A stretch of DNA of 64,000 nt from Microbacterium paludicola (GTDB taxonomy: Bacteria; Actinomycetota; Actinomycetes; Actinomycetales; Microbacteriaceae). Within the stretch, counting starts at the first letter, position 1, and the number at the start of each line of letters is the position of its first letter. The notes under the pieces were generated by a model. That model ran no database searches and was not told the DNA's origin. It saw only the letters and a program-made list of their open reading frames with translations. This document shows, one piece after another, positions 44,854 through 54,072 of this stretch. The stretch spans positions 43,062 through 107,061 of the forward strand of contig NZ_JADGLL010000007.1 in the NCBI RefSeq assembly GCF_015235415.1, in the 5' to 3' direction. A program made the position numbers and the translations under genes.

Positions 44854-47800
44854 TCAAGACGCGGCGTCCTCCGCGGGCTTGGGCGCCGGCCAGAGCGCAT
44901 CGAGCAGCTGCCTGACCCAGGCGAGGAGGTCGGCATCGCCGAGCGGCTCGCCGCCCGCCGTCGGCAGCGGCACGACCAGCGCCTCGCCACCCGACAGCAG
45001 CTTGGCTCCCGGGTAGAGGCGCTGCAGCCGCACGCGCATCGACTCGGGGAGATTCGCCGGTGCGATGCGCAGGTTGCGGCCCATCGCGACGACGTCGGTG
45101 AGGCCCGCCTGCGCGGCGCGGCGGCGCAGGCGTGCGGCCGCGATCAGGCCGTCGACCTCGGGCGGCGGGGTGCCGTAGCGGTCGGTGAGCTCCTCGACCA
45201 CCAGGTCGATCGCGTCGTCCTTCGCCGTCGCGGTCGCCGCGGCGGACAGCTTCTGGTACGCCTCGAGGCGCAGGCGCTCGGCGTCGATGAACGACTCGGG
45301 AAGGCGCGCCTCGATGGGAAGCTCGAGCCGCAGCTCGACGGGGCCCTCGGTCTCGTCGCCGCGGAAGGTCGCGACGGCCTCGCCGATCATCCGCAGGTAG
45401 AGGTCGAAGCCGACGCCCGCGATGTGACCCGCCTGCTCGGCGCCGAGCAGGTTGCCCGCCCCACGCAGCTCGAGGTCCTTCATCGCGACCTGGATGCCGG
45501 AGCCGAGGTCGTTGTGCACGGCGATCGTCTGCAGGCGGTCGGCGGCGGTCTCGCTCAGCGGCTTGTTCTCGTCGTAGACGAAGTACGCGTACGCGCGCTC
45601 GCGTCCGCGGCCGACGCGCCCGCGCAGCTGGTGGAGCTGCGCGAGGCCGTACTTGTCGGCGCGATCGATGATGATCGTGTTCGCGTTCGTGATGTCGATG
45701 CCGGTCTCGATGATCGTCGTGCAGACCAGCACGTCGAACTTGCGCTCCCAGAAGTCGTCGACGACCTGCTCGAGCTGGTGCTCGCCCATCTTGCCGTGCG
45801 CGATCGCGATGCGCGCATCCGGCACGAGCTCGGCGAGGTGCGCAGCGACCGCGTTGATGGAGGTGACGCGGTTGTGCACGTAGAACACCTGCCCCTCACG
45901 CAGCAGCTCGCGCCGGATCGCGGCGGAGATCTGCTTGTCGTTGCGCGGGCCGACGTACGACAGGATCGGATGCCGGTCCTCCGGCGGGGTCGCCAGGGTC
46001 GACATCTCGCGGATGCCGGTGACCGCCATCTCGAGCGTGCGCGGGATGGGCGTCGCGCTCATCGCGAGGATGTCGACGTTCGTCTTGAGCTTCTTCAGCT
46101 GATCCTTGTGCTCGACGCCGAAGCGCTGCTCCTCGTCGATGATCATGAGCCCCAGGTCCTTGAAGATCACCTGGTCGGTCAGGATGCGGTGCGTGCCGAT
46201 CACCATGTCCACCGTGCCGTCGAGAAGCCCGTCGAGGGTCTTCCGCGCTTCGGTGGCCGTCTGGAAGCGCGAGAGCGGCTTGACCACCACCGGGAAGCCG
46301 GCGAAGCGCTCCTGGAAGGTCTCGAGGTGCTGCTTCACGAGGAGCGTCGTCGGCACCAGCATCGCGACCTGCTTGCCGTCCTGGATCGCCTTGAACGCCG
46401 CGCGCACCGCGACCTCGGTCTTGCCGAAGCCCACGTCGCCGGAAAGCAGCCGGTCCATCGGGATCGGGCGCTCCATGTCGCGCTTGACCTCCTCGATGGT
46501 CTGCAGCTGGTCGGGCGTCTCCGCGAACGGGAACGCCTCCTCCAGCTCTCGCTGCCACGGGGTGTCCGGGCCGAACGCGTGACCCTTCGCCGCCATGCGC
46601 GCCGAGTACAGCTTGACCAGCTCGACGGCGATGTCGCGCACCGCGCGGCGGGCCTTCCCCTTCGCCTGGGCCCAGTCGCTGCCGCCCATCTTCGACAGCG
46701 TCGGCGCCTCACCGCCGACGTACTTCGAGAGCAGGTCGAGCTGGTCGGTGGGCACGTACAGCTTGTCGCCCGGGTACCCGCGCTTCGACGGTGCGTACTC
46801 GAGCACGAGGTAGTCGCGCTCGCTCTTGACCGCGTTGCGCCCGCCGCTGGAGACCTGGCGCTTCGTCATCTCGACGAAGCGCCCGATGCCGTGCGTCGCG
46901 TGGACGACGTGGTCGCCGGGCTTGAGCTGCAGCGGGTCGACCACGTTGCGCCGCCGCGAGGCGAGCTTCTTCACGACGCGGGCGTCGCCGCCGATGGTAC
47001 GGCCGTAGAACTCGGTCTCGGTCAGCAGGGCGAGCTTCGCCTCGGCGACCTCGAAGCCGCGCTCCACGCTCGCCTGGGTCAGGATGGCGACGCCCGGTTC
47101 GGGGGCGTCGTCGAGCGACTCGACGATGCGGGCCGCGAGGCCGCGCTCCGCGAGCACGTCGCGCGCGCGCTCGACGAGGCCCGCGCCGCTTGCGGCCACG
47201 ACGACGTGCCAGCCGTCCGCGAGTCGCGCGGCGATGTGCTCGACCGCACCGTCGACGTTGCCCGCGAACGACGGGACGGCGGAGCCGCGGATGCGGAACG
47301 CCGATCGGCCGTCCTCCGAGTAGATCTCGGGGGCGGTCTTGACCCCGTCGTCGGCGAGGGCGTCGAGCTCGGCCGCGATGTCGGCGGCGCCCGAGTCGAA
47401 CGGGCTCAGCGTCCACCACACGCCGCGGCGGTCGCGGACGTCGTCGTGAAGGCGCGAGATCGGCAGGAAGTCACCGGCGTCGAGGTTGATCGGCGCCCGT
47501 GCTCCACTGGTGGCGGCGCTCCACGCCGCCTCGAGGAACTCGCGGTTCGTCTCCCCCAGGGTGATCGCGCGCGAGACGGCGCGCTCGGGGTCGACGAGCG
47601 CGACGGCGGCGCCCGCCGGCAGGTACTCGACGATGGACACCAGCGGACCGGCGACCACGGGAGTGAGCGACTCCATGCCGTCCACGGGGATCCCCTGGCC
47701 CATCTTCTCGAGCATCTGCGCGATGCCGGGGAACTCGTGCTGCAGCTCGCGCGCGCGGCCGCGCACGTCGTCCGTGAGCAGCAGCTCGCGGCTCGGCACG

Positions 47801-48489
47801 AGCTCGACATCCCGGATCTCCCCCGGGAGCGACCGCTGGTCGGCGACCGAGAACGCGCGGATCTGGTCCACCTCGTCCCCGAAGAACTCGACGCGGTAGG
47901 GGTGGTCGGCGATCGGCGGGAAGACGTCAAGGATGCCGCCGCGCACGGCGAACTCGCCGCGGCGGGAGACCATGTCGACGCGGGCGTAGGCGAGCTCGAC
48001 GAGCCGGCGGACCACCTCATCCAGCTCGGCGCCGCGCTCGCCCACCGCGAGCCGGATCGGGGCCGCATCGCCCAGCCCCCGCGCGATCGGCTGGATCGCC
48101 GAGCGCACCGACGTCGTGATCACGAGCGGGACGGATCCATCCCACGTCGCAAGCCGGCGCAGCGTCGCCAGGCGACGCCCGACGGTCTCGGGGCTCGGGC
48201 TGAGGCGCTCGTGCGGCAGCGTCTCCCACGACGGGAAGTCGCGCACCTCCGCCTCGGGCATGACGGCGCTCAGCGCCGCCGCGAGGCTCTCGGCCCGCCG
48301 GCCGGTCGCCGCGATCGCCAGCAGCACGGGCGGATGGCCGGCGCGAACCCGGCGCGCGAGAAGCGCGGCGAGGGCCGGCGCATCGAGCCCGTCGACGAGC
48401 GAGAGATCGGCATCGACCGCGGATGCCGCAAGAGCGTCCCGGAACGATTCGGCGGTCTCGAGGGCGCGCAGAATCCCCTGAACAGTCAC
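44854..48489 (-). CDS. mfd: transcription-repair coupling factor
   Basis: Mfd recognises stalled RNA polymerase, removes it and recruits UvrABC. The 1211 residues have the UvrB-like N-terminal modules, the RNAP-interaction domain, and the SF2 translocase with Walker A in SGDVGFGKTEVA (about residue 685), a DEEQ-box (IIDEEQRFGV) and SATPIPRTLEMA, then the C-terminal D7 domain. The start is a GTG at 48489 with a TAGAAT -10 six bases upstream and no ribosome site, so translation is probably leaderless. Confidence 0.96.
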   Translation of the reverse strand: MTVQGILRALETAESFRDALAASAVDADLSLVDGLDAPALAALLARRVRAGHPPVLLAIAATGRRAESLAAALSAVMPEAEVRDFPSWETLPHERLSPSPETVGRRLATLRRLATWDGSVPLVITTSVRSAIQPIARGLGDAAPIRLAVGERGAELDEVVRRLVELAYARVDMVSRRGEFAVRGGILDVFPPIADHPYRVEFFGDEVDQIRAFSVADQRSLPGEIRDVELVPSRELLLTDDVRGRARELQHEFPGIAQMLEKMGQGIPVDGMESLTPVVAGPLVSIVEYLPAGAAVALVDPERAVSRAITLGETNREFLEAAWSAATSGARAPINLDAGDFLPISRLHDDVRDRRGVWWTLSPFDSGAADIAAELDALADDGVKTAPEIYSEDGRSAFRIRGSAVPSFAGNVDGAVEHIAARLADGWHVVVAASGAGLVERARDVLAERGLAARIVESLDDAPEPGVAILTQASVERGFEVAEAKLALLTETEFYGRTIGGDARVVKKLASRRRNVVDPLQLKPGDHVVHATHGIGRFVEMTKRQVSSGGRNAVKSERDYLVLEYAPSKRGYPGDKLYVPTDQLDLLSKYVGGEAPTLSKMGGSDWAQAKGKARRAVRDIAVELVKLYSARMAAKGHAFGPDTPWQRELEEAFPFAETPDQLQTIEEVKRDMERPIPMDRLLSGDVGFGKTEVAVRAAFKAIQDGKQVAMLVPTTLLVKQHLETFQERFAGFPVVVKPLSRFQTATEARKTLDGLLDGTVDMVIGTHRILTDQVIFKDLGLMIIDEEQRFGVEHKDQLKKLKTNVDILAMSATPIPRTLEMAVTGIREMSTLATPPEDRHPILSYVGPRNDKQISAAIRRELLREGQVFYVHNRVTSINAVAAHLAELVPDARIAIAHGKMGEHQLEQVVDDFWERKFDVLVCTTIIETGIDITNANTIIIDRADKYGLAQLHQLRGRVGRGRERAYAYFVYDENKPLSETAADRLQTIAVHNDLGSGIQVAMKDLELRGAGNLLGAEQAGHIAGVGFDLYLRMIGEAVATFRGDETEGPVELRLELPIEARLPESFIDAERLRLEAYQKLSAAATATAKDDAIDLVVEELTDRYGTPPPEVDGLIAAARLRRRAAQAGLTDVVAMGRNLRIAPANLPESMRVRLQRLYPGAKLLSGGEALVVPLPTAGGEPLGDADLLAWVRQLLDALWPAPKPAEDAAS

Positions 48490-48495
48490 TTGTCT

Positions 48496-48501
48496 ATTCT
48501 A
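48496..48501 (-). promoter_or_regulatory. -10 box of mfd (leaderless)
   Basis: TAGAAT on the minus strand, six bases before the GTG start. It lies 22 bp from repeat copy 2, which occupies the far upstream region. Confidence 0.6.
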
Positions 48502-48523
48502 GGAGAGCAGCCGGGATCGGGCT

Positions 48524-48650
48524 CGAACGCTCGACCGACGCTGCGCGCCGGCGCTCTCGTTCGATGGCTGTCGCTGCGCTCCATCCGGGAACGGACGTCG
48601 CGGTATAGAGATGGTCGGCAGTCGCTGCGCTCCACGCTCGCTTCGCTCGC
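48524..48650 (-). repeat. dispersed repeat, copy 2
   Basis: This is the inverted counterpart of 24887-25015, about 83% identical over 127 bp. The two internal TGGAGCGCAGCGACWGCC modules are at 48617-48634 and 48566-48583 on the minus strand, again 51 nt apart. It fills most of the gap between the divergent genes mfd and the DUF4190-like gene. I see no inverted terminal repeats, transposase or target duplication. Confidence 0.75.
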
Positions 48651-48732
48651 ATGTGGGGCGCACTTCTCGGGAGCCGGGTGGCGCACATCCCGGTGGGGCG
48701 CACGTCCCCCGGGCAATGTGCTCGCAGATCCC

Positions 48733-48738
48733 TAGGAT
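48733..48738 (+). promoter_or_regulatory. -10 box of the DUF4190-like gene (leaderless)
   Basis: TAGGAT is six bases before the GTG at 48745, without a ribosome site. Confidence 0.45.
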
Positions 48739-48744
48739 TGGCCC

Positions 48745-49293
48745 GTGAGCTCACCCCAGCAGCCGCCGATCCCGCCCGTCCCGCAGCCGCCCGCCCCGGG
48801 TGGCTGGCAGCAGCCCGCCGGGTACGGAGCCCCCGGGTACGGAGCGCCCGCCGCGCCGTATCAGCCGCCGCAGGACCCGCGCTACGCGCAGTACCTGCAG
48901 GCTCCGCCCGCGCCGAAGCCGTCGAGCGGTCTCGGCATGGTCGCGCTGATCCTCTCGCTCGTCGCGACGATCGGCGCGAGCATCCTGCTCGCCGTCGCGC
49001 TCTCGGCGATCGGCAACGGGCTCGGGGCACGGCTCGAGACGATCACCCCCGGCAGCGGGATGGAGATCCTCACTCCGGTGCGCGACTGGGTGCTCGTCGC
49101 GGAGATCGCGGCATGGGGCGGCACCGCACTCGGCATCTGGGCGCTCGTGCAGGGGATCGTCGCGGTCGCCAAGCGGCGCGGCCGCGGCGCCGGGATCGCC
49201 GCGATCGTGATCGCCGCCCTCGGTCCGTTCATCGCGGTGGCGGCAGCATTCCTCGGCGCGGTCGCGGGTGTCGCCGGATCCGGCGCGGTCTGA
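48745..49293 (+). CDS. DUF4190-like membrane protein with Pro/Gly/Tyr-rich N-terminus
   Basis: The 182-residue protein has a disordered cytosolic N-terminus of about 60 residues rich in Pro, Gln, Gly and Tyr (including the repeat GYGAPGYGAPAAPYQPP). Membrane segments follow: GLGMVALILSLVATIGASILLAVAL, a loop, AWGGTALGIWALVQGIVAVA and a final helix (the first is described only in outline at residues 62-86). This topology recalls the DUF4190 group. No function is known. GTG start with leaderless promoter; 3' end is convergent with pth with 13 bp between. Confidence 0.7.
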   Translation: MSSPQQPPIPPVPQPPAPGGWQQPAGYGAPGYGAPAAPYQPPQDPRYAQYLQAPPAPKPSSGLGMVALILSLVATIGASILLAVALSAIGNGLGARLETITPGSGMEILTPVRDWVLVAEIAAWGGTALGIWALVQGIVAVAKRRGRGAGIAAIVIAALGPFIAVAAAFLGAVAGVAGSGAV

Positions 49294-49306
49294 TCCGGGC
49301 GGAAAC

Positions 49307-49891
49307 CTACGCCTTCGGCGCGTGGTGCTTCTGCTGCGCGGCGAGGAGGCCTTCCTCGACGATCTGCTCGACCGCGTCGGCGGCATCAGAGATCAGGATG
49401 GGCAGCGTCTGGCGGTCCTGGGCGCTGAACGGGTCGAGCACCCAGTCGGCCGGGTCCTGGCGACCGGGCGGCCGGCCGATGCCGACCCGCACGCGCGCGA
49501 ACTCGGTGGTGCCGAGAGCCTTGGCGACGTCGCGGACGCCGTTGTGACCGCCGTGCCCGCCGCCGATCTTGAGGCGCACCGTGTCGAACGGGATGTCGAG
49601 CTCGTCGTGCACGACGATCACGCGCTCGGGCGCGGTGCCGTAGAACCGGGCGAGGTTCGCCACCGGCCCGCCGGAGACGTTCATGAACGAGTTCGGCTTG
49701 GCGATCACGAGCTTCGCGCCGCCCGGGCGCAGCCATGTCTCGGCGACGCGCGCGTTCGCCTTGTGCTGCTTGAACGGCTCGCGCCGCCGGCCGGCGAGCT
49801 CGTCCATCACCATCTGACCGACGTTGTGCCGGGTCGCCTCGTACCGGGGGCCGGGGTTCCCCAGCCCGACGATCAGCCACGTGTCTGCCAT
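49307..49891 (-). CDS. pth: peptidyl-tRNA hydrolase
   Basis: Pth releases peptides from prematurely dropped peptidyl-tRNA and is essential. The 194 residues have the catalytic His in TRHNVGQMVMDELAG, the VIVHDELDIPFDTVRLK segment with the Asp, and GGHGGHNGVRDV (described by short motifs). It follows rplY by 77 nt on the same strand, with a hairpin between. In many actinobacteria this pair continues from prs and glmU; here those are 6 kb away. Confidence 0.95.
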   Translation of the reverse strand: MADTWLIVGLGNPGPRYEATRHNVGQMVMDELAGRRREPFKQHKANARVAETWLRPGGAKLVIAKPNSFMNVSGGPVANLARFYGTAPERVIVVHDELDIPFDTVRLKIGGGHGGHNGVRDVAKALGTTEFARVRVGIGRPPGRQDPADWVLDPFSAQDRQTLPILISDAADAVEQIVEEGLLAAQQKHHAPKA

Positions 49892-49921
49892 GGCGTCATC
49901 CTCTCAGTGCGCGCGGACATG

Positions 49922-49957
49922 CGAAGAGGGGACGCGATCGCTCGCGCCCCCTCTTCG
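49922..49957 (-). terminator. hairpin between rplY and pth
   Basis: 10-bp outer stem CGAAGAGGGG/CCCCTCTTCG (49922-49931 with 49948-49957) with a GC-rich inner region. It may attenuate transcription from rplY into pth. Confidence 0.65.
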
Positions 49958-49968
49958 ACAGGATCCGA

Positions 49969-50598
49969 TTACTCGGCCGACTCGGCCTCGCCGGCCTCGG
50001 CCTCGGGGGCCTCAGCGGCGTCGCCCTCGGTCTCGCCCTCGGCGTCCGACGTGGTGTCGAGCTGCGGCGTCGAGACGGCGACGACGAGCGTCTCCGGGTC
50101 GGCGACGAGCGTGGCGCCGGCGGGGAGCTCGACCTGACCGGCCGTGATGTGCGCGCCGTCCTCGAGGCCGTCGACGTTCACGACGAGGTGCTCGGGGATG
50201 CTGATCGCCTCGACCTCGATCGACAGCGTCGTGGCGTCGAGGGTCGCGATGGTGCCGGCGAAGGACTCGCCCTCGACCTGGACCGGGACGTCGACGGTGA
50301 CCTTCTCGCCCTTGCGCAGGACGACGAGGTCGACGTGCTCGATGACCTGGCGCACCGGGTCGCGCTGCACGTCCTTGACGAGCGCCAGCTGCGTGGTGCC
50401 CTCGAAGGTGAGCTCGACGATCGGGTTGGCGTGACGGACGAGCAGCAGCGTCTCGTGACCCGGCAGGGCCAGGTGCACGGGCTCGGTGCCGTGGCCGTAC
50501 AGCACGGCGGGGATCTGGTGGGCGGCGCGCAGGCGGCGGGCGAAGCCCTTGCCGAACTGGGTGCGCACCTCGGCTGCGAGCGTGTTCTGCTCCGACAT
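49969..50598 (-). CDS. rplY: 50S ribosomal protein L25 / general stress protein Ctc
   Basis: The 209-residue CTC form has an N-terminal L25 domain that binds 5S rRNA (EVRTQFGKGFARRLRAAHQIPAVLYG in part) and a C-terminal TL5-like beta domain, ending in an acidic Glu/Ala tail of about 30 residues. The start ATG at 50598 has AGGAGA eight bases upstream; the frame extends eight codons further without support. It is part of the split glmU-prs-rplY-pth group. Confidence 0.94.
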   Translation of the reverse strand: MSEQNTLAAEVRTQFGKGFARRLRAAHQIPAVLYGHGTEPVHLALPGHETLLLVRHANPIVELTFEGTTQLALVKDVQRDPVRQVIEHVDLVVLRKGEKVTVDVPVQVEGESFAGTIATLDATTLSIEVEAISIPEHLVVNVDGLEDGAHITAGQVELPAGATLVADPETLVVAVSTPQLDTTSDAEGETEGDAAEAPEAEAGEAESAE

Positions 50599-50790
50599 GG
50601 TGGTGTCTCCTCGTGGACGCACGGAACAGGATGATCCGCGCGATGGTCTGTGGGATGTCTCGACCCAGGCGTCCGGCAGTCACTGCGCAACGCATGGGGA
50701 GAGCCACGAGGCCCACCCGCGTCGATAACGGCTGAGCACGCGCGTACGCGGCTCGCCCTCGCCGAGGTCGTTTTCCATCGTACCCGACGA

Positions 50791-50801
50791 ACGGTTACCG
50801 T
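50791..50801 (+). promoter_or_regulatory. palindromic promoter element before the 38-aa gene
   Basis: ACGGTTACCGT is a perfect 11-bp palindrome. Its TACCGT end sits six bases before the GTG start in the -10 place. It shares GTTACC with the MarR operator at 30772. Confidence 0.4.
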
Positions 50802-50807
50802 TGTGAC

Positions 50808-50924
50808 GTGATCGATCCCTCGCACCTCCTCGCCGGCATCATCGCGGCAATGTCCATCGTCGCCGCCGTCCTCATCGCCGGCGCGTTCTTCTCACTCGGG
50901 CGCTCGGGCTACCGCAAGGACTGA
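50808..50924 (+). CDS. 38-aa single-helix membrane protein
   Basis: This short frame starts at a GTG and encodes 38 residues: a polar start (IDPSHLLA), one hydrophobic helix (GIIAAMSIVAAVLIAGAFF) and a polar tail (SLGRSGYRKD). The complete lack of other candidates in the 450 bp between rplY and gnd, good actinobacterial codon use and a promoter-like element six bases before the start support it. The layout resembles small regulatory or transporter-associated membrane peptides. The family is not known to me. Confidence 0.55.
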   Translation: MIDPSHLLAGIIAAMSIVAAVLIAGAFFSLGRSGYRKD

Positions 50925-51051
50925 TCCCCTCACCGTCACACACGGTCTCAAGTGAGGCCGGGGCGCACTAGCCTGGACGCGACGGGACCGCACGCGCGTC
51001 CCGCCCCAAACCCCAGTGATCGCCCCAGTGATCCGTGTGCAAGGAGATCGC

Positions 51052-52515
51052 GTGACCGACGCTTCCACCACATCCGCCGTCGCCAACATCGGGGTCGTGG
51101 GCCTCGCGGTGATGGGCTCGAACCTCGCCCGCAACCTGGCGAGCCGCGAGGGGAACACGGTCGCCGTGTTCAACCGCAGCCGTTCGAAGACCGACGAGCT
51201 CCTCGCGGAGCACCCCGAGGCCGAGTTCGTCCCGGCCTACTCGTACGAGGAGTTCGCGGCGTCGCTCGCGAAGCCGCGCACCGCGATCATCATGGTCAAG
51301 GCCGGCGCGGGCACCGACGCCGTCATCCAGGCCCTCACCGAGGTCTTCGAGCCGGGCGACATCATCGTCGACGGCGGCAACGCGCTGTTCACCGACACCA
51401 TCCGTCGCGAGAAGGCGGTGCGCGAGACCGGCATCAACTTCGTCGGCGCCGGTATCTCCGGCGGCGAGGAGGGCGCCCTCAACGGCCCCTCGATCATGCC
51501 CGGCGGCCCCGAGGAGTCGTGGGTCACGCTCGGCCCGATCCTGAAGTCGATCGCTGCCGTGGCCGAGGGCGAGCCCTGCGTCACGCACATCGGCACCGAC
51601 GGCGCCGGCCACTTCGTGAAGATGGTGCACAACGGCATCGAGTACGCCGACATGCAGCTCATCGCCGAGGCGTACGACCTGATCCGCCGCGGCACGGGAA
51701 AGACGCCCGCCGAGATCGCCGATGTCTTCGCCGAGTGGAACAAGGGCGAGCTCGAGTCGTACCTCATCGAGATCACGGCCGAGGTGCTGCGTCAGGACGA
51801 CGCAGAGACCGGCAAGCCGCTCGTCGACGTCATCCTCGACCAGGCGGGCGCCAAGGGAACCGGCGCGTGGACCGTCCAGACGGCCCTCTCGCTCGGCGTG
51901 CCGGTGTCGGGCATCGCCGAGGCGACATTCGCCCGCTCGCTGTCCTCGCACCCCGAGCAGCGCGAGGCCGCCTCCGCGCTTCCCGGTCCGGATGAGGTCT
52001 TCGAGGTCGCCGACGCCGACGCGTTCATCGAGGACGTGCGTCAGGCGCTGTTCGCCTCAAAGATCGTCGCCTACTCGCAGGGCTTCGACGAGATCCGCGC
52101 CGGTGCCGCCGAGTACGGCTGGAACATCGACCTCGGCGCCGTGTCGAAGATCTGGCGTGCCGGCTGCATCATCCGCGCGCAGTTCCTCAACCGCATCGCC
52201 GACGCCTACGCGGAGACCCCCGAGCTTCCGCTGCTGATGGCCGCCCCGTACTTCGCCGACGCGCTCACGCGCGGCCAGGCGGCGTGGCGCCGCGTGGTGA
52301 TCGCCGCCACCCAGGCCGGCATCCCCTCGCCGGCCTTCTCATCGTCGCTGGCCTACTACGACGGCATCCGCGCCGAGCGCCTCCCGGCCGCCCTCGTGCA
52401 GGGCCAGCGCGACTTCTTCGGCGCCCACACCTACAAGCGCATCGACAAGCCCGGCACCTTCCACACGCTGTGGTCGGGCGACCGCACCGAGATCGAGGCC
52501 GAGGACACCCACTGA
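51052..52515 (+). CDS. gnd: 6-phosphogluconate dehydrogenase, decarboxylating
   Basis: This pentose-phosphate enzyme oxidises 6-phosphogluconate to ribulose-5-phosphate with NADP+. The 487 residues from GTG at 51052 include the Rossmann start (NIGVVGLAVMGSNLARNLA), the NRSR dinucleotide loop, GISGGEEGALNGPSIMPGG (substrate) and KMVHNGIEYADMQLIAEAY with the catalytic Lys. It is a full-length type with a complete C-terminal domain. Ribosome site AAGGAGA upstream; -10-like TAGCCT about 75 nt before. It is followed by a strong terminator. Confidence 0.96.
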   Translation: MTDASTTSAVANIGVVGLAVMGSNLARNLASREGNTVAVFNRSRSKTDELLAEHPEAEFVPAYSYEEFAASLAKPRTAIIMVKAGAGTDAVIQALTEVFEPGDIIVDGGNALFTDTIRREKAVRETGINFVGAGISGGEEGALNGPSIMPGGPEESWVTLGPILKSIAAVAEGEPCVTHIGTDGAGHFVKMVHNGIEYADMQLIAEAYDLIRRGTGKTPAEIADVFAEWNKGELESYLIEITAEVLRQDDAETGKPLVDVILDQAGAKGTGAWTVQTALSLGVPVSGIAEATFARSLSSHPEQREAASALPGPDEVFEVADADAFIEDVRQALFASKIVAYSQGFDEIRAGAAEYGWNIDLGAVSKIWRAGCIIRAQFLNRIADAYAETPELPLLMAAPYFADALTRGQAAWRRVVIAATQAGIPSPAFSSSLAYYDGIRAERLPAALVQGQRDFFGAHTYKRIDKPGTFHTLWSGDRTEIEAEDTH

Positions 52516-52538
52516 CGATCCTCGTCTGAGACGGACAT

Positions 52539-52570
52539 CGAGGCCGCACCCGTCTTCGGGTGCGGCCTCG
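52539..52570. terminator. hairpin terminator after gnd
   Basis: 14-bp perfect stem (52539-52552 with 52557-52570) and TCTT loop, 23 nt beyond the gnd stop. Confidence 0.88.
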
Positions 52571-52678
52571 GATGCTCTCGAGGCTAGGAATGCGGTTCAT
52601 GACCGGGCCGGGCGCGACGTATGGATCCGCTGTGAGGCGCCGGCCTCCGGGCGCGCTCTCGCCGCCTCTGTCTGGCGC

Positions 52679-54004
52679 TCAGGCCGGCAGCACGTTGTGG
52701 TTGCGGCGGAAGACGTTCTTCGGGTCCCACTCACGCTTGACGGCCGCGAGGCGCGCCATCGTCGCCGGCGGGTACATCCGCTCCGCCCAGCCCGGCTCGG
52801 TGGAGGTCGTGAAGTTGCCGTAGACGCCGCCACCGAGCGACTCGATCTCGTTCCAGTCGCCGAGCGCTCGCGTCCGGGCGGCGTCATCGAGCATGCCCGG
52901 CACGTCGAACGCTCCGGCCATCGCGAACCAGGTCGCATCCCGCGCGGGGAACGCCGATTCCTCCTGCGGGACGTCGCCGTATGCCCCGCCCAGCGAGCGC
53001 AGGAAGAGCACCGATGCGGGGTTCGACTCGCGGAAGGCCACAAGCCGCTCGATCGCGGCGTCGTCGAGCACCCGGAGCAGGGTGTTGCCGCCGACGAAAC
53101 CGGGCATCGGCGTCTCGGGGTCGAACTCCGGCTGCTCGAGCAGCACCTCGGGATACGGGCGCACCCCCAGATCGCGCTGCACGACGCCCGGTACGGCGAG
53201 CAGGGGCGCAAGCGCCTCGCGCGCGCGGGTCTCGTCATCCCCCGCCCAGACCGCGCCGATCGAGGATCCGGGAGGAGCACTCGGATCCATCGGCGGGACG
53301 TCCATGTACGTCACCGTGAGCTCGCGCGGGGCGTCGGTCATGACGTCGCGCAGCGCCCGCAGCACCTGCCGCGCATCTCCCTCGAAGCCGAGCTCCGCCG
53401 CGAAGACGGCGCGCAGCGGGTGCGCCTCGAAGTCGAACCTCGTCACGACGCCGAAGTTGCCGCCCCCGCCCCGCAGCGCCCACATGAGCTCGGGATGCGT
53501 GGCGTCGGTCGCCTCGACGACGTCACCCTCGGCCGTCACGAGCTGGACGCCGACGAGCTGATCGCACGCAAGCCCCCACGCGCGCACCATCAGCCCGATG
53601 CCGCCGCCGAGCGTGAGGCCGCCCACGCCGACCGACGTCGTGTCGCCCGAGCTGATGCCGAGACCGTGCGATGCGAGCACCGCGGCGACCGCTCCCCAGT
53701 GCGCGCCGCCACCGATGCTCACCCGCGTGCCCTCCACCGCGACGTCGGCGAGGGCGGCGAGATCGAGGGTGAGGCCGCCGGGCACGGAGCCCCAGGCGCT
53801 GTGCCCGCCGCTGCGGACGAGGACCTCGAGCCCTTCGGCGGCGGCGTACCTGACGACGGAGCGGACGTCGTCGACGGAGGCGGCCCGGATCACGAGGGCG
53901 GGTTCGCCGATCCCGGAGTGGAATCGGCGTGCGGCGTCCCAATCGGGATCGCCGGGACGGATCACGACGCCGCCGAGGGCGGCGCTGATGTCATCGTTGG
54001 CCAT
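52679..54004 (-). CDS. FAD-binding PCMH/berberine-bridge type oxidoreductase
   Basis: The 441-residue flavoprotein has the PCMH FAD domain (ALVIRAASVDDVRSVVRYA, then RSGGHSAWGS) and a C-terminal BBE motif (REWDPKNVFRRNHNV). The two positions used for bicovalent FAD attachment look present: H68 in GGHS and C147 in GLACDQL. The family oxidises sugars, alkaloids, and other alcohols; the substrate is unknown. The chosen ATG at 54004 starts MANDDISAALGG; the frame continues 20 codons upstream. It is divergent from the response regulator, which could control it. Confidence 0.88.
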   Translation of the reverse strand: MANDDISAALGGVVIRPGDPDWDAARRFHSGIGEPALVIRAASVDDVRSVVRYAAAEGLEVLVRSGGHSAWGSVPGGLTLDLAALADVAVEGTRVSIGGGAHWGAVAAVLASHGLGISSGDTTSVGVGGLTLGGGIGLMVRAWGLACDQLVGVQLVTAEGDVVEATDATHPELMWALRGGGGNFGVVTRFDFEAHPLRAVFAAELGFEGDARQVLRALRDVMTDAPRELTVTYMDVPPMDPSAPPGSSIGAVWAGDDETRAREALAPLLAVPGVVQRDLGVRPYPEVLLEQPEFDPETPMPGFVGGNTLLRVLDDAAIERLVAFRESNPASVLFLRSLGGAYGDVPQEESAFPARDATWFAMAGAFDVPGMLDDAARTRALGDWNEIESLGGGVYGNFTTSTEPGWAERMYPPATMARLAAVKREWDPKNVFRRNHNVLPA

Positions 54005-54072
54005 GGCACGAACGATAGGCCGGGCCACCGACATGGCAGCACCCCGTCTGTGCGCGAGGCTCACATCCCACG

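Noticed and set aside
48486..48716. 76-codon minus-strand frame over repeat copy 2
   Set aside because: Antisense-like composition, overlaps the mfd start region and is explained by the repeat.
44806..48735. 1309-codon plus-strand frame opposite mfd
   Set aside because: Perfectly explained as antisense shadow of mfd; repeated Arg/Asp/His/Val composition and no family features.
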